Shown here: positions 1 through 11,828 of the stretch, one piece after another
Position numbering within the stretch: position 1 is the stretch's first letter
How the letters are laid out: each line of letters opens with the position of its first letter
NCBI GenBank assembly: GCA_947588705.1
Contig: CANPYT010000013.1
Span: 1 to 47,095, forward strand
Length of the DNA stretch: 47,095 nucleotides
Direction: 5' to 3'
Source: an uncultured Acetatifactor sp.
GTDB taxonomy: Bacteria; Bacillota; Clostridia; Lachnospirales; Lachnospiraceae
The notes under the pieces: model-generated
What the model saw: the letters and a program-made list of their open reading frames with translations, nothing else
The model's database searches: none
What the model was told of the DNA's origin: nothing
Program-made: the position numbers and the translations under genes

Positions 1-54
1 TTCTTCGATTTTATGCTAAAAAAGAAGAAAAAGAAGCTGCCGCTTCACGAATTC

Positions 55-351
55 TCATTCGTTAAAGCGACAGCCCCGCGCGGCATCCACGGTGGCGTGA
101 TTGCAGCGGGAATAACAGCCGGCACAGTGCAGATTGCAGCTTGAGGTGATGCTGGCAATCAGAAACGGAGGGATGTGTTCGCCCGCTTTTTCCGCCTCCG
201 CCCGGCGCTTTGACGCCCTTTTGCTGGCTGCCGCAAACCTGACCATGAAAGCGCTCTCGCGGGGGTCTTTCAGGGTAGCTTTCAGAGACTCGGCGACGAT
301 CGTCTCAACGCCATGCGTCATATATGCCTGAATGTCAAATGTTTCGTCCAT
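55..351 (-). pseudogene. Truncated radical SAM protein
   Basis: This 98-residue frame starts well (GGGAGG seven bases before the ATG) and holds the CxxxCxxC iron-sulfur motif of radical SAM enzymes in the stretch CNLHCAGCYSRC, about residues 72-83. The N-terminal sequence resembles a family of roughly 400-450-residue radical SAM/SPASM proteins. The match ends about ten residues after the cluster motif, and the frame then meets a TGA, so the rest of the barrel and the SPASM end are missing. A related frame does not resume in the 54 bases left before the window edge. It lies 13 bases downstream of the flavodoxin gene on the same strand, so the two were probably one operon. I read it as a deletion or frameshift remnant; an assembly break is possible. 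Confidence 0.6.
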
Positions 352-364
352 AGCAGGGCCTCCC

Positions 365-772
365 TTATCCTAAAACCTCTTTTGCAAATTTCTTTACATT
401 TTCAAGGTCATTCTGATCCGGCTTGCCTTTGTGGAGCGCGGCGAAGCTGCCACGGCAGTGAAATTCTCTTGCATCCAGCGGGATCCCTGCCTCCGATGCA
501 AGGGTCTTTATCTGTTTGTAAGTGGATTCGATCATCGCCGCGGAGCTGACATTGACCAGCTTTCGGATTTTGTGGCCGGGCGTTTTCAGAAACTTTTTGA
601 CCTTGCCGTCTACTCCCGCCCAATAAACAGAATTGCACAGGAATAAGATATCCACATCCTCCGTAAGCGGTTGGTCTACGCCTTTTGCAGGAACGCCCGC
701 GACCTCCGCAATCGCATCCGCAAGTTTCTTTGTATTACCGCTCTTTGTGTAGTAACGAATCGCAATTTTCAT
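365..772 (-). CDS. Small flavodoxin-like protein
   Basis: A 135-residue protein with a flavodoxin-type start: beta strand MKIAIRYYT followed by the phosphate-binding loop KSGNTKKLADAI (about residues 10-21). The later YWAG segment is where the isoalloxazine-contacting loop is expected. The length fits short-chain flavodoxins (130-150 residues). It probably carries FMN and one or two electrons in the cytoplasm. The ATG has GGAGGAG a few bases upstream. It is followed at once by the truncated radical SAM gene; flavodoxins often reduce radical SAM clusters, so that pairing may have been functional before the truncation. The specific partner is unknown. Confidence 0.8.
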   Translation of the reverse strand: MKIAIRYYTKSGNTKKLADAIAEVAGVPAKGVDQPLTEDVDILFLCNSVYWAGVDGKVKKFLKTPGHKIRKLVNVSSAAMIESTYKQIKTLASEAGIPLDAREFHCRGSFAALHKGKPDQNDLENVKKFAKEVLG

Positions 773-795
773 GGCTTTCTCCTCCTACCTGATTC

Positions 796-951
796 TTATC
801 CTAATTTATTGCTTTCCTTGCCTTTATCTATATTTCCTTTTACAGAAACCATATCGTTCCCCTGAATCGTCACGGTCATCCGCAGCATATTTTCACATAA
901 CCTTGAGATCCGCTGCGCCTCGCTATAGATCAGAGAGTGCCAAGCCGCCCT
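796..951 (-). pseudogene. Possible histidine kinase remnant
   Basis: An open stretch of about 52 codons between a TAG and a TAA, upstream of the flavodoxin gene, encodes residues including IYSEAQRISRLCENMLRMT. This resembles the second helix of the HisKA dimerisation domain of sensor kinases (pattern EAxRxSRLxENxLxL). There is no catalytic ATPase domain and no ribosome site that would make it a gene. I read it as the decayed end of a two-component sensor. A chance reading frame cannot be excluded from such a short stretch. Confidence 0.3.
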
Positions 952-1143
952 CTAACAGTAATTCCGCAGATCTTGTTTATATTAACACCAAAATGTGACC
1001 TGAATATGACCATCTCTTGCACTCAATTATTGCATATTGGCAGTTAAAATGCAACCGGTCAAAACGCCGCGCAAAATCAGCCCGCAACAGCTCGTCGCTT
1101 GACAATGCCGCATAGGAAACATTATATTTTGATCCAAGAAACA
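952..1143. other. Intergenic stretch without a recognisable gene
   Basis: AT-richer than its surroundings. I see no convincing frame, RNA gene or repeat. It should contain the promoter of the flavodoxin gene (leftward), but I could not assign one: an AATATAA-like -10 near 975-985 lacks a well placed -35. Confidence 0.4.
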
Positions 1144-1186
1144 GGAAAATAGTTGCAGCTGCCGAGGCAAGGCTACAACTATTTCC
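1144..1186 (-). terminator. Candidate terminator of the gltBD operon
   Basis: Arms GGAAAATAGTTGCAGC and GCTACAACTATTTCC (plus-strand reading) pair over about 15 positions with one mismatch and a bulge around a short loop. It lies 40 bases past the gltD stop. The base of the stem is A/T-rich, so the leftward transcript ends in CAACTATTTTCC rather than a long pure U-tract. It is the only strong hairpin before the next gene. Confidence 0.55.
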
Positions 1187-1225
1187 ACATTTCAGATATC
1201 ATTTCAAGTTTCACGGCCTGAAGCG

Positions 1226-2719
1226 CTACTGCACCACAAGATTGGAATATCCCATCAGGCTCTCATCCACGGCCCTGGCCGCCTCCCTGCCTTCCCGGAT
1301 CGCCCACACCACCAGAGACTGGCCACGGCGCATATCGCCTGTGACAAACACATTCTCCCTGCTGGTCTGGTAAGCGCCGGCTTCGGTTTTCACATTGGTG
1401 CGTTCGTTTAATTCCACATCAAATGCTTCCGCCACATAAGCCTGAGCCCCCAGGAACCCCGCCGCGATCAGCACGATATCCGCGTCCAGCACCTGTTCGC
1501 TGCCGGGGATCTCCTTCTGTTTCATCCGTCCGGTGCCCTCGTCTTTTTCCCAGGACAGCTTTACGATCTTCACGGCCTTCAGATCGCCTTTCTGATCCTT
1601 GATAAATTCCTTCACCGTTGCCTCGTAGATCCTCGGGTCATGCCCGTACACCGCAATAGCCTCCTGCTGGCCGTAATCCGTCTTACAGATCTTAGGCCAT
1701 TCGGGCCAGGGATTGTCTTCCGCCCTCTTATCCGGAGCCTTTGGCATCATCTCGATCTGGGTCACGCTCTTTGCCCCATGGCGGATGGCCGTTCCCACAC
1801 AGTCGTTCCCGGTGTCGCCTCCGCCGATGATGACTACGTGCTTATCCTTTGTATCCACATACTGCTTATCCGCAAAGTCGGAATCCAGTAAGCTCTTGGT
1901 GTTGGCCTTCAGAAAATCTACCGCAAAATAGATCCCCCTGGCATCCCTTCCGGGCGCCTTGATATCCCTCGGATTGGAAGCGCCGCAGGCAAGCACTACC
2001 CGGTCAAAATCCCGAAGCAGCTTCTCGGCTTTCACATCCTTGCCGATATCCGTCCCGGTGACAAAGGTGACGCCTTCCTCCTCCATGATCCTGCGCTTTC
2101 TCTCCACGATCTGTTTTTCCAGCTTCATGTTGGGTATGCCGTACATCAACAGTCCGCCGATGCGGTCAGAGCGCTCGAACACAGTCACGGAATGTCCCCG
2201 TTTATTCAGCTGGTCTGCCGCCGCCAGCCCGGAAGGGCCGCTGCCGATAACGGCGATCTTTTTGCCGGTCCTCACTTTGGGCGGCTTCGCCGCCGCATAT
2301 CCCTGTTCGTAGGCATTCTCTATAATGGCGTACTCGTTTTCCTTAGTGGATACCGGATCTCCGTTCAATCCGCAGGTACAGGCCGCCTCGCACAGCGCCG
2401 GGCATACCCTGGAAGTAAACTCCGGGAAGTTGTTGGTTTTCTTCAGCCTGTTGTACGCCTGCTCCCAGTTTCCCGTATACACCAGATCGTTCCATTCCGG
2501 CACCAGATTGTGCAGCGGACAGCCGCTGGCCATGCCGCAGATCATCATCCCCGCCTGGCAGAACGGTACGCCGCACTCCATGCACCGTGCGCCCTGCAGG
2601 CTCTGCCTTTCCCTGGGCAGATGCTCATGAAATTCATTGAAGTGCCGGATCCTCTTCTTCGGGTCCTGCTCTTTGCTGACTTCCCTTTTATATTCCATAA
2701 AACCCGTCGGTTTTCCCAT
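1226..2719 (-). CDS. gltD: Glutamate synthase (NADPH) small subunit
   Basis: The 497-residue beta subunit of glutamate synthase. It oxidises NAD(P)H through FAD and passes electrons by iron-sulfur clusters to GltB, which makes glutamate from glutamine and 2-oxoglutarate. The N-terminal cysteine motifs are visible (CMECGVPFC, then GCPLHN, then CPALCEAAC, about residues 45-115), followed by the FAD fold VIGSGPSGLAAA and the NAD(P)H fold VIIGGGDTGNDC. The near C-terminal VFVTGDMRRGQSLVVWAI is typical of the family. I chose the ATG at 2719 because GGAGAGGAG lies 6-7 bases before it and MGKPTGFMEY is the usual family start; the frame is open 22 codons further upstream. It follows gltB by 79 bases on the same strand. 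Confidence 0.95.
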   Translation of the reverse strand: MGKPTGFMEYKREVSKEQDPKKRIRHFNEFHEHLPRERQSLQGARCMECGVPFCQAGMMICGMASGCPLHNLVPEWNDLVYTGNWEQAYNRLKKTNNFPEFTSRVCPALCEAACTCGLNGDPVSTKENEYAIIENAYEQGYAAAKPPKVRTGKKIAVIGSGPSGLAAADQLNKRGHSVTVFERSDRIGGLLMYGIPNMKLEKQIVERKRRIMEEEGVTFVTGTDIGKDVKAEKLLRDFDRVVLACGASNPRDIKAPGRDARGIYFAVDFLKANTKSLLDSDFADKQYVDTKDKHVVIIGGGDTGNDCVGTAIRHGAKSVTQIEMMPKAPDKRAEDNPWPEWPKICKTDYGQQEAIAVYGHDPRIYEATVKEFIKDQKGDLKAVKIVKLSWEKDEGTGRMKQKEIPGSEQVLDADIVLIAAGFLGAQAYVAEAFDVELNERTNVKTEAGAYQTSRENVFVTGDMRRGQSLVVWAIREGREAARAVDESLMGYSNLVVQ

Positions 2720-2798
2720 TTTAATCTCCTCTCCGGGGGATGTTCCCCTTTCGCCCGTCCTTTTTTGCAGGATAGCCTTTCTCAAAGGAACCCGGAAC

Positions 2799-7346
<4,548 letters not shown>

Positions 7347-7363
7347 CGCAGATCTCCTTTCCC

Positions 7364-7454
7364 CGCGTATCGTCACACGCTCTCGCTTCCTTCGCTGACG
7401 CGGCGTTGGCTGGATATGCCTGCAAACGGCCGCGTCCGGCCCCATGCACGCCGC
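7364..7454 (-). promoter_or_regulatory. Structured gltB leader, mutually exclusive stems
   Basis: In the leftward transcript, between the leader terminator and the gltB ribosome site, GCGGCGT just after the terminator U-tract can pair with ACGCCGC about 50 bases on (7448-7454 with 7400-7406). The last bases of that second arm also belong to a competing stem, CGCGT (7398-7402) with ACGCG (7364-7368), reinforced by GTCA/TGAC inside it. The two stems cannot form together, and the second lies just upstream of the AAAGGAG ribosome site. This is a candidate regulatory switch seen by eye; I match it to no known riboswitch class. Confidence 0.35.
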
Positions 7455-7494
7455 AAAAAGGGCGCAATAAAGCTTTTTCCGCTCCATTGCGCCC
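7455..7494 (-). terminator. Intrinsic terminator in the gltB leader (attenuator)
   Basis: In the leftward transcript GGGCGCAAT pairs perfectly with ATTGCGCCC (9 bp, about 17-base loop) and is followed at once by TTTTT. It begins only about five bases after the predicted transcription start and lies about 110 bases before the gltB ATG. A complete terminator between promoter and gene implies conditional read-through. Confidence 0.75.
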
Positions 7495-7505
7495 TTGTTT
7501 CCACT

Positions 7506-7534
7506 ACTATACAACATTTTTCTTCCCATGTAAA
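7506..7534 (-). promoter_or_regulatory. Promoter of gltBD
   Basis: Leftward -35 TTTACA and -10 TATAGT separated by exactly 17 bases, a good housekeeping-sigma match. Predicted start near 7499. The remaining upstream stretch to 7652 is T/C-rich on the plus strand and shows no gene. Confidence 0.75.
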
Positions 7535-7652
7535 TAAAAACTTTTTATGGAATTGTCAGATTATTTGACTTTTCTCACTTGTGTTCGTTATTTTCAGTCT
7601 CTTTCTTTAATTGTGCCACTATTGTTCCTTTGCCGCCGTTCCCTGACCTTTC

Positions 7653-8492
7653 TCATTTTCCGTACAGCCGCGCCTTAAGTCCGTGGTACATCCCGGAGAA
7701 CACCCGGCTCTCCGCCAGGGCGCTCCTGAGAGGCGCAAGAGTGCAGGCCATCAGCGCCCGGTAGCGAAGGAGGTCTCTCCTTTTCATATATGCCGCCGTG
7801 ATCTCCCTGTGCTCCTGCCTGTCACGCCTGCGGTTTTCCCGGCTCTCCGAGTAACCGCCTCCTTCGTAGGAGGATACGAAAAACCCCATGTGCGCAAACC
7901 TGGCCTCCGCCTTATAATAGCACCAGAGGAAATGGTCATAATCCGCCCGTATCCGATATTTCAGGTCATACGGCTTCTCCCGGCACAGCGCCGCGCTGTA
8001 AAAGCAGGACTGGTGACAGGGAATGTTCCGGTAGCAGACAAAGCCCGTGATCTGCGGCGGGGAAAGGATGCTGACCCCGTTTTTCCAGCCCACAGTGTCT
8101 CCGTAAAGCACCAGCCGCTCCATGTCGGCCCCTGCCCTCCGTTCCTTCTCAAGGCATTCCGCCGTCCGCTCCAGCACCCGGGAATCCGCGAATCCATCCC
8201 CGCAGTTCAAAAACAGCACAAATTCTCCTGACGCGCAGCGCACCGCCTGGTTCATGGCGTCATAGATGCCCCGGTCCTCTTCCTGAAAGAAACGGATCAG
8301 CGGTTTTTCCGCCGCGCCCGCGCCTGTGGCCCGGGCCGCCTTTTCCCTCCAGCCTTCTACGGAGCCGTCGGTACTGCCCCCGTCCTTGATTATGACCTCA
8401 AACTCTCCGTATGTCTGCCCCAGGATGCTGTCCATGGTATAGCGCAGCTTATCCCCCGGGTTGAGACACACCACGATCACTGAAAATTTCAC
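7653..8492 (-). CDS. Family 2 glycosyltransferase
   Basis: A 279-residue cytoplasmic GT-A glycosyltransferase. It has the N-terminal nucleotide-sugar fold FSVIVVCLNPGDKLRYTMDSI, the DGGSTDG motif (about residues 37-43), and the signature EEDRGIYDAMNQAV followed by FLNCGDGF, where the metal-binding acidic motif is expected. This variant of GT2 resembles WcaE-like enzymes that add a sugar to a lipid-linked or surface polysaccharide. No membrane segment is visible. The start is GTG with a weak purine-rich site upstream. It follows the HAD-CPBP gene by 42 bases, so it is likely last in the mraY-greA run. Donor and acceptor cannot be told from sequence. Confidence 0.85.
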   Translation of the reverse strand: MKFSVIVVCLNPGDKLRYTMDSILGQTYGEFEVIIKDGGSTDGSVEGWREKAARATGAGAAEKPLIRFFQEEDRGIYDAMNQAVRCASGEFVLFLNCGDGFADSRVLERTAECLEKERRAGADMERLVLYGDTVGWKNGVSILSPPQITGFVCYRNIPCHQSCFYSAALCREKPYDLKYRIRADYDHFLWCYYKAEARFAHMGFFVSSYEGGGYSESRENRRRDRQEHREITAAYMKRRDLLRYRALMACTLAPLRSALAESRVFSGMYHGLKARLYGK

Positions 8493-8534
8493 GACTTTCC
8501 CGTCTCCCGCAAAACTTTATCTGTCTCTCCGGTC

Positions 8535-10037
8535 TCAGAATACCTTTTTCCGGCGGCTCAGCCCCCACAGGCAACATGCCGCTGCCGCGAGGAACCCAAA
8601 ACAGGCCGGGGCGTTCACCAGCCCGGACACCGCAAGATGGGTGTTCCTCATGCCGTAGGCCAGCAGGTTTGCCGCCATGTGGATGGCTATGGAAGCGCCG
8701 ATGCTTCCAAAGTATTCATATCCGTATACCATCAGGCAGCCCATGACCGTTCCGTAGATCCCCTGCACCAGGTTCATATGGTACAGGCCGAAGATCAGCG
8801 CGGAAAAAAGCATGGCCTTCCTCCGGTCTACCATCCGCCGCAGGGCGCCGAAGATCGCCCCCCGGAAAATCAGCTCCTCCGCCACCGGCGTGACCAGTCC
8901 ATAGCAGACCAGCCCCAGGATGAGGTTTGCCGAAAACTGGTCTTCCTGCACCGCGCGGTAGCTCTCGGACAATTCGATCACCCCCGTCAGTTCCAGCAGG
9001 ATATTCAGCCCAAGCACCGCGCACACCGTCAGCAGTCCAAAGAGCACATAGCTTTTCCCCGGCTCCCGCCTCAAATGGGCCAGCCGCATATCTTCCGCCG
9101 TGGCCGCCAGCATAAGCCTCACCGTGCCAAGCACCGACACCGCCCCCGCGAGATAGCTGACCGCGGCTACGATCACCGAGGTATTGCCGGTAAACCCGAT
9201 AAGCGCCCCCGCCTCGTCCCGAAGGAAGAAAAACTTCCCGCCTGAGACCGCGTTTCCCGCCTGAAAGAACAGAAGCTGCACCGCGTAAGCCGCCAGGCTC
9301 CGCACCATAAGGAACATCAGGAGGGGGAACAGCAGCTGCCAGATCTTCTGAAACGACGTGCCCTTCCGCGGCTCCTCCGTCCCCCGCAGCAAAAACTTCC
9401 GCAGTTCCTCCACCGAGCGGACGATATAGTCCGCCCTTGCCTCTTTCAGCTCCTCCATACTGCCGTAGCCGTATGTGACGCCCACGCTTTCTATGCCCTG
9501 CGCCCTTGCTCCTTCCACGTCAAACCTCCGGTCTCCGATCATATAGACCTGATCCTTCTCCACCGGCTTTCCCCCAAACAGCTGGCGCAGCGCCTCTTCC
9601 ACCACCTGGTCTTTCTCGGACCTGGTTCCGTCCAGTTCGCTCCCCACCACCACAGCAAAATACTTTCGGATCCCAAAATGCTCCAGGATCCGCTCCACAA
9701 AGACGGTGGGCTTGCTGGACGCCACCGCCAGCTTCAGCCCCCTGGCCTGCAATACCTGAAGCATCTCCGGGATGCCCGCATAGACCTTATTCTCAAAGAT
9801 TCCCGTGTCGCGGAACCTTTCTCTGTATTTTTCCACCGCCTCCAGAGCTTTCGCCTCATCCATCCGGTAAAATTCCATAAAACTGTCTTTCAGCGGAGGA
9901 CCGATAAACGGCTCCAGCTTGTCCAGATCCGGCTCCTGGATGCCAAAATGAGCCAGCGCATACTGGACACAGGTGGTAATGCCCACCTTGGGATCCGTCA
10001 ATGTCCCGTCCAGGTCAAACAAAAGGTACTGTTTCAT
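8535..10037 (-). CDS. HAD phosphatase fused to CPBP membrane protease
   Basis: A 500-residue two-part protein. Residues 1-215 are a phosphoglycolate-phosphatase-like HAD hydrolase: motif I DLDGTLTDP with both catalytic aspartates, motif II VASSKP, and motif IV MIGDRRFDVEGA. Residues about 235-500 form a multi-pass CPBP (CAAX/Abi-type) intramembrane metalloprotease, with EELIFRGAIFGALRR (the EExxxR motif), a later YHMNLVQG histidine, and HMAANLLAY. The HAD part would face the cytoplasm. Both active sites look complete. No stop or frameshift separates them, and there is no internal ribosome site that I can see at the junction. It lies 52 bases after greA. The substrate of either half is unknown. 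Confidence 0.85.
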   Translation of the reverse strand: MKQYLLFDLDGTLTDPKVGITTCVQYALAHFGIQEPDLDKLEPFIGPPLKDSFMEFYRMDEAKALEAVEKYRERFRDTGIFENKVYAGIPEMLQVLQARGLKLAVASSKPTVFVERILEHFGIRKYFAVVVGSELDGTRSEKDQVVEEALRQLFGGKPVEKDQVYMIGDRRFDVEGARAQGIESVGVTYGYGSMEELKEARADYIVRSVEELRKFLLRGTEEPRKGTSFQKIWQLLFPLLMFLMVRSLAAYAVQLLFFQAGNAVSGGKFFFLRDEAGALIGFTGNTSVIVAAVSYLAGAVSVLGTVRLMLAATAEDMRLAHLRREPGKSYVLFGLLTVCAVLGLNILLELTGVIELSESYRAVQEDQFSANLILGLVCYGLVTPVAEELIFRGAIFGALRRMVDRRKAMLFSALIFGLYHMNLVQGIYGTVMGCLMVYGYEYFGSIGASIAIHMAANLLAYGMRNTHLAVSGLVNAPACFGFLAAAACCLWGLSRRKKVF

Positions 10038-10089
10038 ATCGCGATCTTCCTGCCCTTTCCCTCAAAAAAGGTCCTCCCGGCCCTGCCTG

Positions 10090-10593
10090 TCAAAAACTCC
10101 TCAGCGTATCCCCGTCCTCGTCCACCGTCTTTACCAGCTTCAGGATCTTCACATCATACCCCACATTCTCATTCACCCGGACAGGGACCGTCTCCCCCTC
10201 TTTCCTGCCAAGCAGCGCCTTGCCAAGAGGGCTCTCGTTGCTGATCAGATTTTCCAGGGAATTGCCCCGCACCGTAGTGACGATCCGATAGGTCTCCACA
10301 GATCCATCGTCCACAAATTCCACTGTCACCGTGTTATTGATCCCTACCTCATCCTCCGCGGAATGGTCGGAGATCACTTTGGCCGTCCGGATCATCCGCT
10401 CCAGATAACGGATCCTGCTCTCATTCTGATTCTTCACTTTTTTGGCGGCGTGATACTCAAAGTTCTCGCTGAGGTCCCCGTGGGCCCTGGCCGTCTTTAC
10501 CTCTTCCAGGGCCTGGGGCCGCACTACCAGCTTCCGGTACTCTATCTCCTCCTGCATCTTTTTGATGTCGCCGGCTGTCAGTTCATCATACAT
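10090..10593 (-). CDS. greA: Transcription elongation factor GreA/GreB family
   Basis: A 167-residue Gre factor. The N-terminal coiled coil carries the acidic tip HGDLSENFEYHAAKK (about residues 37-51), whose Asp and Glu coordinate the second magnesium in the RNA polymerase active site during transcript cleavage. The C-terminal FKBP-like domain has the usual ISNESPLGKALLGRKEGETV segment. Length is typical (about 160). It lies between the mraY-like gene (136-base gap) and the HAD-CPBP gene. The gap before it is A/T-rich and could hold its own promoter. Because Gre-domain genes are often duplicated in Clostridia, this may be a paralog. Confidence 0.9.
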   Translation of the reverse strand: MYDELTAGDIKKMQEEIEYRKLVVRPQALEEVKTARAHGDLSENFEYHAAKKVKNQNESRIRYLERMIRTAKVISDHSAEDEVGINNTVTVEFVDDGSVETYRIVTTVRGNSLENLISNESPLGKALLGRKEGETVPVRVNENVGYDVKILKLVKTVDEDGDTLRSF

Positions 10594-10729
10594 GTCACAT
10601 TCCTGCCTTTCCTGTCCTATGCCTTGGATGCGCCTCCGTTCCCGGATATCCGCGCTTTTTCTTATTTTTTTATTTTATGTTTTTATATCCTTCCCCCCGC
10701 CGTCTCCGCCTCGGCCGTCCGGCCTCCCG

Positions 10730-11695
10730 TCACAGCCGGACTCCGTAAACCACCGCCACCGCCAGGAGGATCTGGATGATGGCAAAGCGGAACACCGTCT
10801 GCGTGTTGGACCACTGCCAGTTCTTCCTCACATGATCGTGCAGCGGCGTCCTCACGTTTTTCAGGATCCGGATCTTCAAAAAACGGAGCAGGAACACTTT
10901 TACCAGCCCGAGCCCGCCGTCCAGGATCAGCACCAGCGCCACGGGAATATAGAGCAGCGGGCTTCCCGTTTTCAGGATGGCTATGCTGAGAAACAATCCC
11001 ATGGAGCGCGAACCCGCGTCCCCCATCATCAGCCGGCTCGGCGTGGCATTGTACCAGAGATACCCCAGGATACACACCGCAAACAGCAGTATAAGGTAGG
11101 AGAAATCTCCCCCCACTCCCAAAAGCCTGTCCAGGGTATAGACCGTCATGGCCGAGATGATGGTCAGCGTCCCGGAAAGCCCGTCCACGCCGTCCGAGCA
11201 ATTGGTCACGTTCACGGAACCCCAAACCAGGATCACCGCCAGCACGGCAAACAGCGCAGGCGGCACCGCAACCTCCACATCAAACAGCGCCAGCCGGATC
11301 ACGTTGGAGTTGTATTTCAGAAAAGTCATGGCTGTCAGCGCCGCCACGCACAGATCAAGGAACCCCTTTTTGTATTCTCCCCAGGGCGTCTTGGACGCAT
11401 CGTCCAGAAATCCGGTCATCATGCAGATCACCATCAAGATCAGATAGATCGCCAGTTCCGCGCTCATCGGCGCAAACAAAAGCGCCGCCGCCACAAACGC
11501 CAGCACAAAGATAATTCCCGCCCCTCTTGGCTTTCCCGCGGAAAGGTTTCCGTCATGGGCATATTCCCTGCCCGCGTCTCTCGGCAGAAGGCCCTGTAAC
11601 TTTGCTGTGGCCGCCACGGTGACTCCAAAGGCAAAAAGGATGCCTGCCAGCGCCAGCAGGGAACCGTGACGGTCCGGTAATATTCCAAGCAACAT
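10730..11695 (-). CDS. mraY: MraY-like phospho-MurNAc-pentapeptide transferase
   Basis: A 321-residue polytopic membrane enzyme of the MraY/WecA (GT4) family, which links a UDP-activated sugar phosphate to undecaprenyl phosphate. Visible motifs in order: KPRGAGI, where MraY has its TPTMGG region; the cytoplasmic aspartate pair GFLDDASK; NVTNCSDGVDGLSG; and MMGDAGSRSMG. Near the C-terminus, TPLHDHVRKNWQWSNTQTVFRFAII corresponds to the HHHFE region of MraY but is altered. I chose the ATG at 11695 because GGAGAG sits seven bases upstream; a TTG five codons earlier is possible. It is not in a cell-wall (dcw) cluster, so it may be a second copy or act on another polymer. Confidence 0.8.
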   Translation of the reverse strand: MLLGILPDRHGSLLALAGILFAFGVTVAATAKLQGLLPRDAGREYAHDGNLSAGKPRGAGIIFVLAFVAAALLFAPMSAELAIYLILMVICMMTGFLDDASKTPWGEYKKGFLDLCVAALTAMTFLKYNSNVIRLALFDVEVAVPPALFAVLAVILVWGSVNVTNCSDGVDGLSGTLTIISAMTVYTLDRLLGVGGDFSYLILLFAVCILGYLWYNATPSRLMMGDAGSRSMGLFLSIAILKTGSPLLYIPVALVLILDGGLGLVKVFLLRFLKIRILKNVRTPLHDHVRKNWQWSNTQTVFRFAIIQILLAVAVVYGVRL

Positions 11696-11729
11696 GTCCA
11701 CTCTCTCCAATCCCCCAAATTATGGGTTA

Positions 11730-11758
11730 ATCATAGCATATATCCGGCGTTTATGCAA
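11730..11758 (-). promoter_or_regulatory. Promoter of the mraY-like gene
   Basis: Leftward TTGCAT and TATGAT with a 17-base spacer, 35 bases before the start codon. It separates this gene from the restriction operon reading towards it. Confidence 0.6.
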
Positions 11759-11763
11759 ACCCA

Positions 11764-11789
11764 AAACCCGCCGCCGGTTCCCCGCCGGC
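11764..11789 (-). terminator. Weak candidate terminator of the restriction operon
   Basis: In the leftward transcript GCCGG pairs with CCGGC (7-base loop), then GCGGGTTTTGGG. The stem is short and the U-run is broken, so it is doubtful. Confidence 0.3.
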
Positions 11790-11802
11790 CCCTTGAAAAC
11801 GA

Positions 11803-11828
11803 CAGCAGTTCAGCCCGCGCTATGCGCT
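11803..11828. repeat. Half copy of the GTTCAGCC palindromic element
   Basis: The 17 bases AGCAGTTCAGCCCGCGC at 11804-11820 are identical to the left end of the complete element at 37222-37296 and close to the ends of the element at 25740-25901. The match decays after about 22 bases and there is no opposite end. It overlaps the stop codon of the restriction enzyme gene at 11820. Confidence 0.55.

Noticed and set aside
2720..2785. Longer N-terminus for GltD
   Set aside because: The 22 extra codons have no family similarity, and a good ribosome site precedes the internal ATG at 2719.
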